Source: JAISST01 sp050434145
GTDB lineage: Bacteria; Fusobacteriota; Fusobacteriia; Fusobacteriales; Fusobacteriaceae
Assembly (NCBI RefSeq): GCF_050434145.1
Contig: NZ_JBNPVX010000069.1
Span: forward strand, 1 to 6,005
Reading direction: 5' to 3'
Length of the DNA: 6,005 bases
The position numbers and the translations under genes are program-made. A model generated the notes under the pieces. The model ran no database searches and had not been told where the DNA came from. It saw only the letters and a list, made by a program, of their open reading frames with translations. Each line of letters begins with the position of its first letter. Position 1 is the first letter of the stretch. Shown one piece after another: positions 5,960 to 6,005 of the stretch.

Positions 5960-5987
5960 ATAAATAATTATAAGGAGATGATGACCT
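5946..5987. repeat. Spaced inverted repeat flanking the ribosome binding site of the right-edge gene
   Basis: AGGTCAT (5946-5952) and ATGACCT (5981-5987) are perfect 7-base reverse complements 28 bases apart. The right arm lies directly between the AAGGAG site and the ATG. The arms contain G/C pairs, unusual for this AT-rich spacer. In a transcript read through from the transporter gene they could pair and enclose the ribosome binding site in the loop; as DNA they could be paired half sites for a regulator. Confidence 0.4.
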
Positions 5988-6005
5988 ATGACAAGACCTA
6001 GAAGA
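5988..6005 (+). CDS. First six codons of a gene, possibly UPF0251/DUF134 (partial, runs off right edge)
   Basis: AAGGAG at 5972-5977 is followed after ten bases by ATG and the codons for MTRPRR. Two other ATGs at 5978 and 5981 share a different frame that stops after a few codons, so 5988 is the usable start. Proteins of the UPF0251/DUF134 family, small helix-turn-helix proteins common in clostridia, typically begin with M-x-RPR/K followed by basic residues, and this fits. Six residues are far too few for a firm call. Confidence 0.5.

Overview
The window reads as chromosomal sequence from a low-GC Firmicute of the class Clostridia. It is very AT-rich, uses ATA and AGA codons freely, has strong purine-rich ribosome binding sites (GGAGG, AAGGAG), and its protein set (MATE exporter, M20 peptidase, small nitroreductase, EamA transporter) is typical of Clostridioides/Clostridium-type genomes. 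The genus is an inference from composition and gene style; nothing in the sequence proves it.

Layout, left to right. A 20-codon start of a minus-strand gene runs off the left edge (1-60). After an AT-rich gap comes a minus-strand GNAT acetyltransferase of the YafP-like kind (321-791). It is divergent from a plus-strand MATE multidrug exporter (1043-2368), with candidate back-to-back promoters between them. The exporter converges on a minus-strand M20 metallopeptidase resembling carboxypeptidase G2 (2462-3637). A 407-bp divergent spacer separates the peptidase from a plus-strand nitroreductase (4045-4599), which has a well-formed sigma-A promoter whose -35 overlaps a perfect 12-bp palindrome. 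A 351-bp spacer carries a short open-frame remnant with a weak terminator-like hairpin, then good promoters for a plus-strand EamA/DMT transporter (4951-5925). The first six codons of another plus-strand gene (5988-6005) follow, starting like UPF0251/DUF134 proteins.

Five complete genes are supported. Nearly all have their own promoter or lie in opposing orientations, so this is a string of single-gene units, not an operon. Three encode functions common in small-molecule handling (MATE export, N-acetylation, flavin-dependent reduction) and two could serve amino-acid or peptide economy (peptidase, DMT exporter). That grouping is loose and I see no evidence of a shared pathway.

Two start sites deserve care: for both the peptidase and the nitroreductase the longest open frame begins inside or upstream of the ribosome binding site, and the likely start is 12 or 9 bases further in. 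I found no tRNA, rRNA, CRISPR array, insertion sequence, phage gene or convincing riboswitch. The window looks like ordinary chromosome; the more interesting material is in the small regulatory palindromes and the possible gene remnants.
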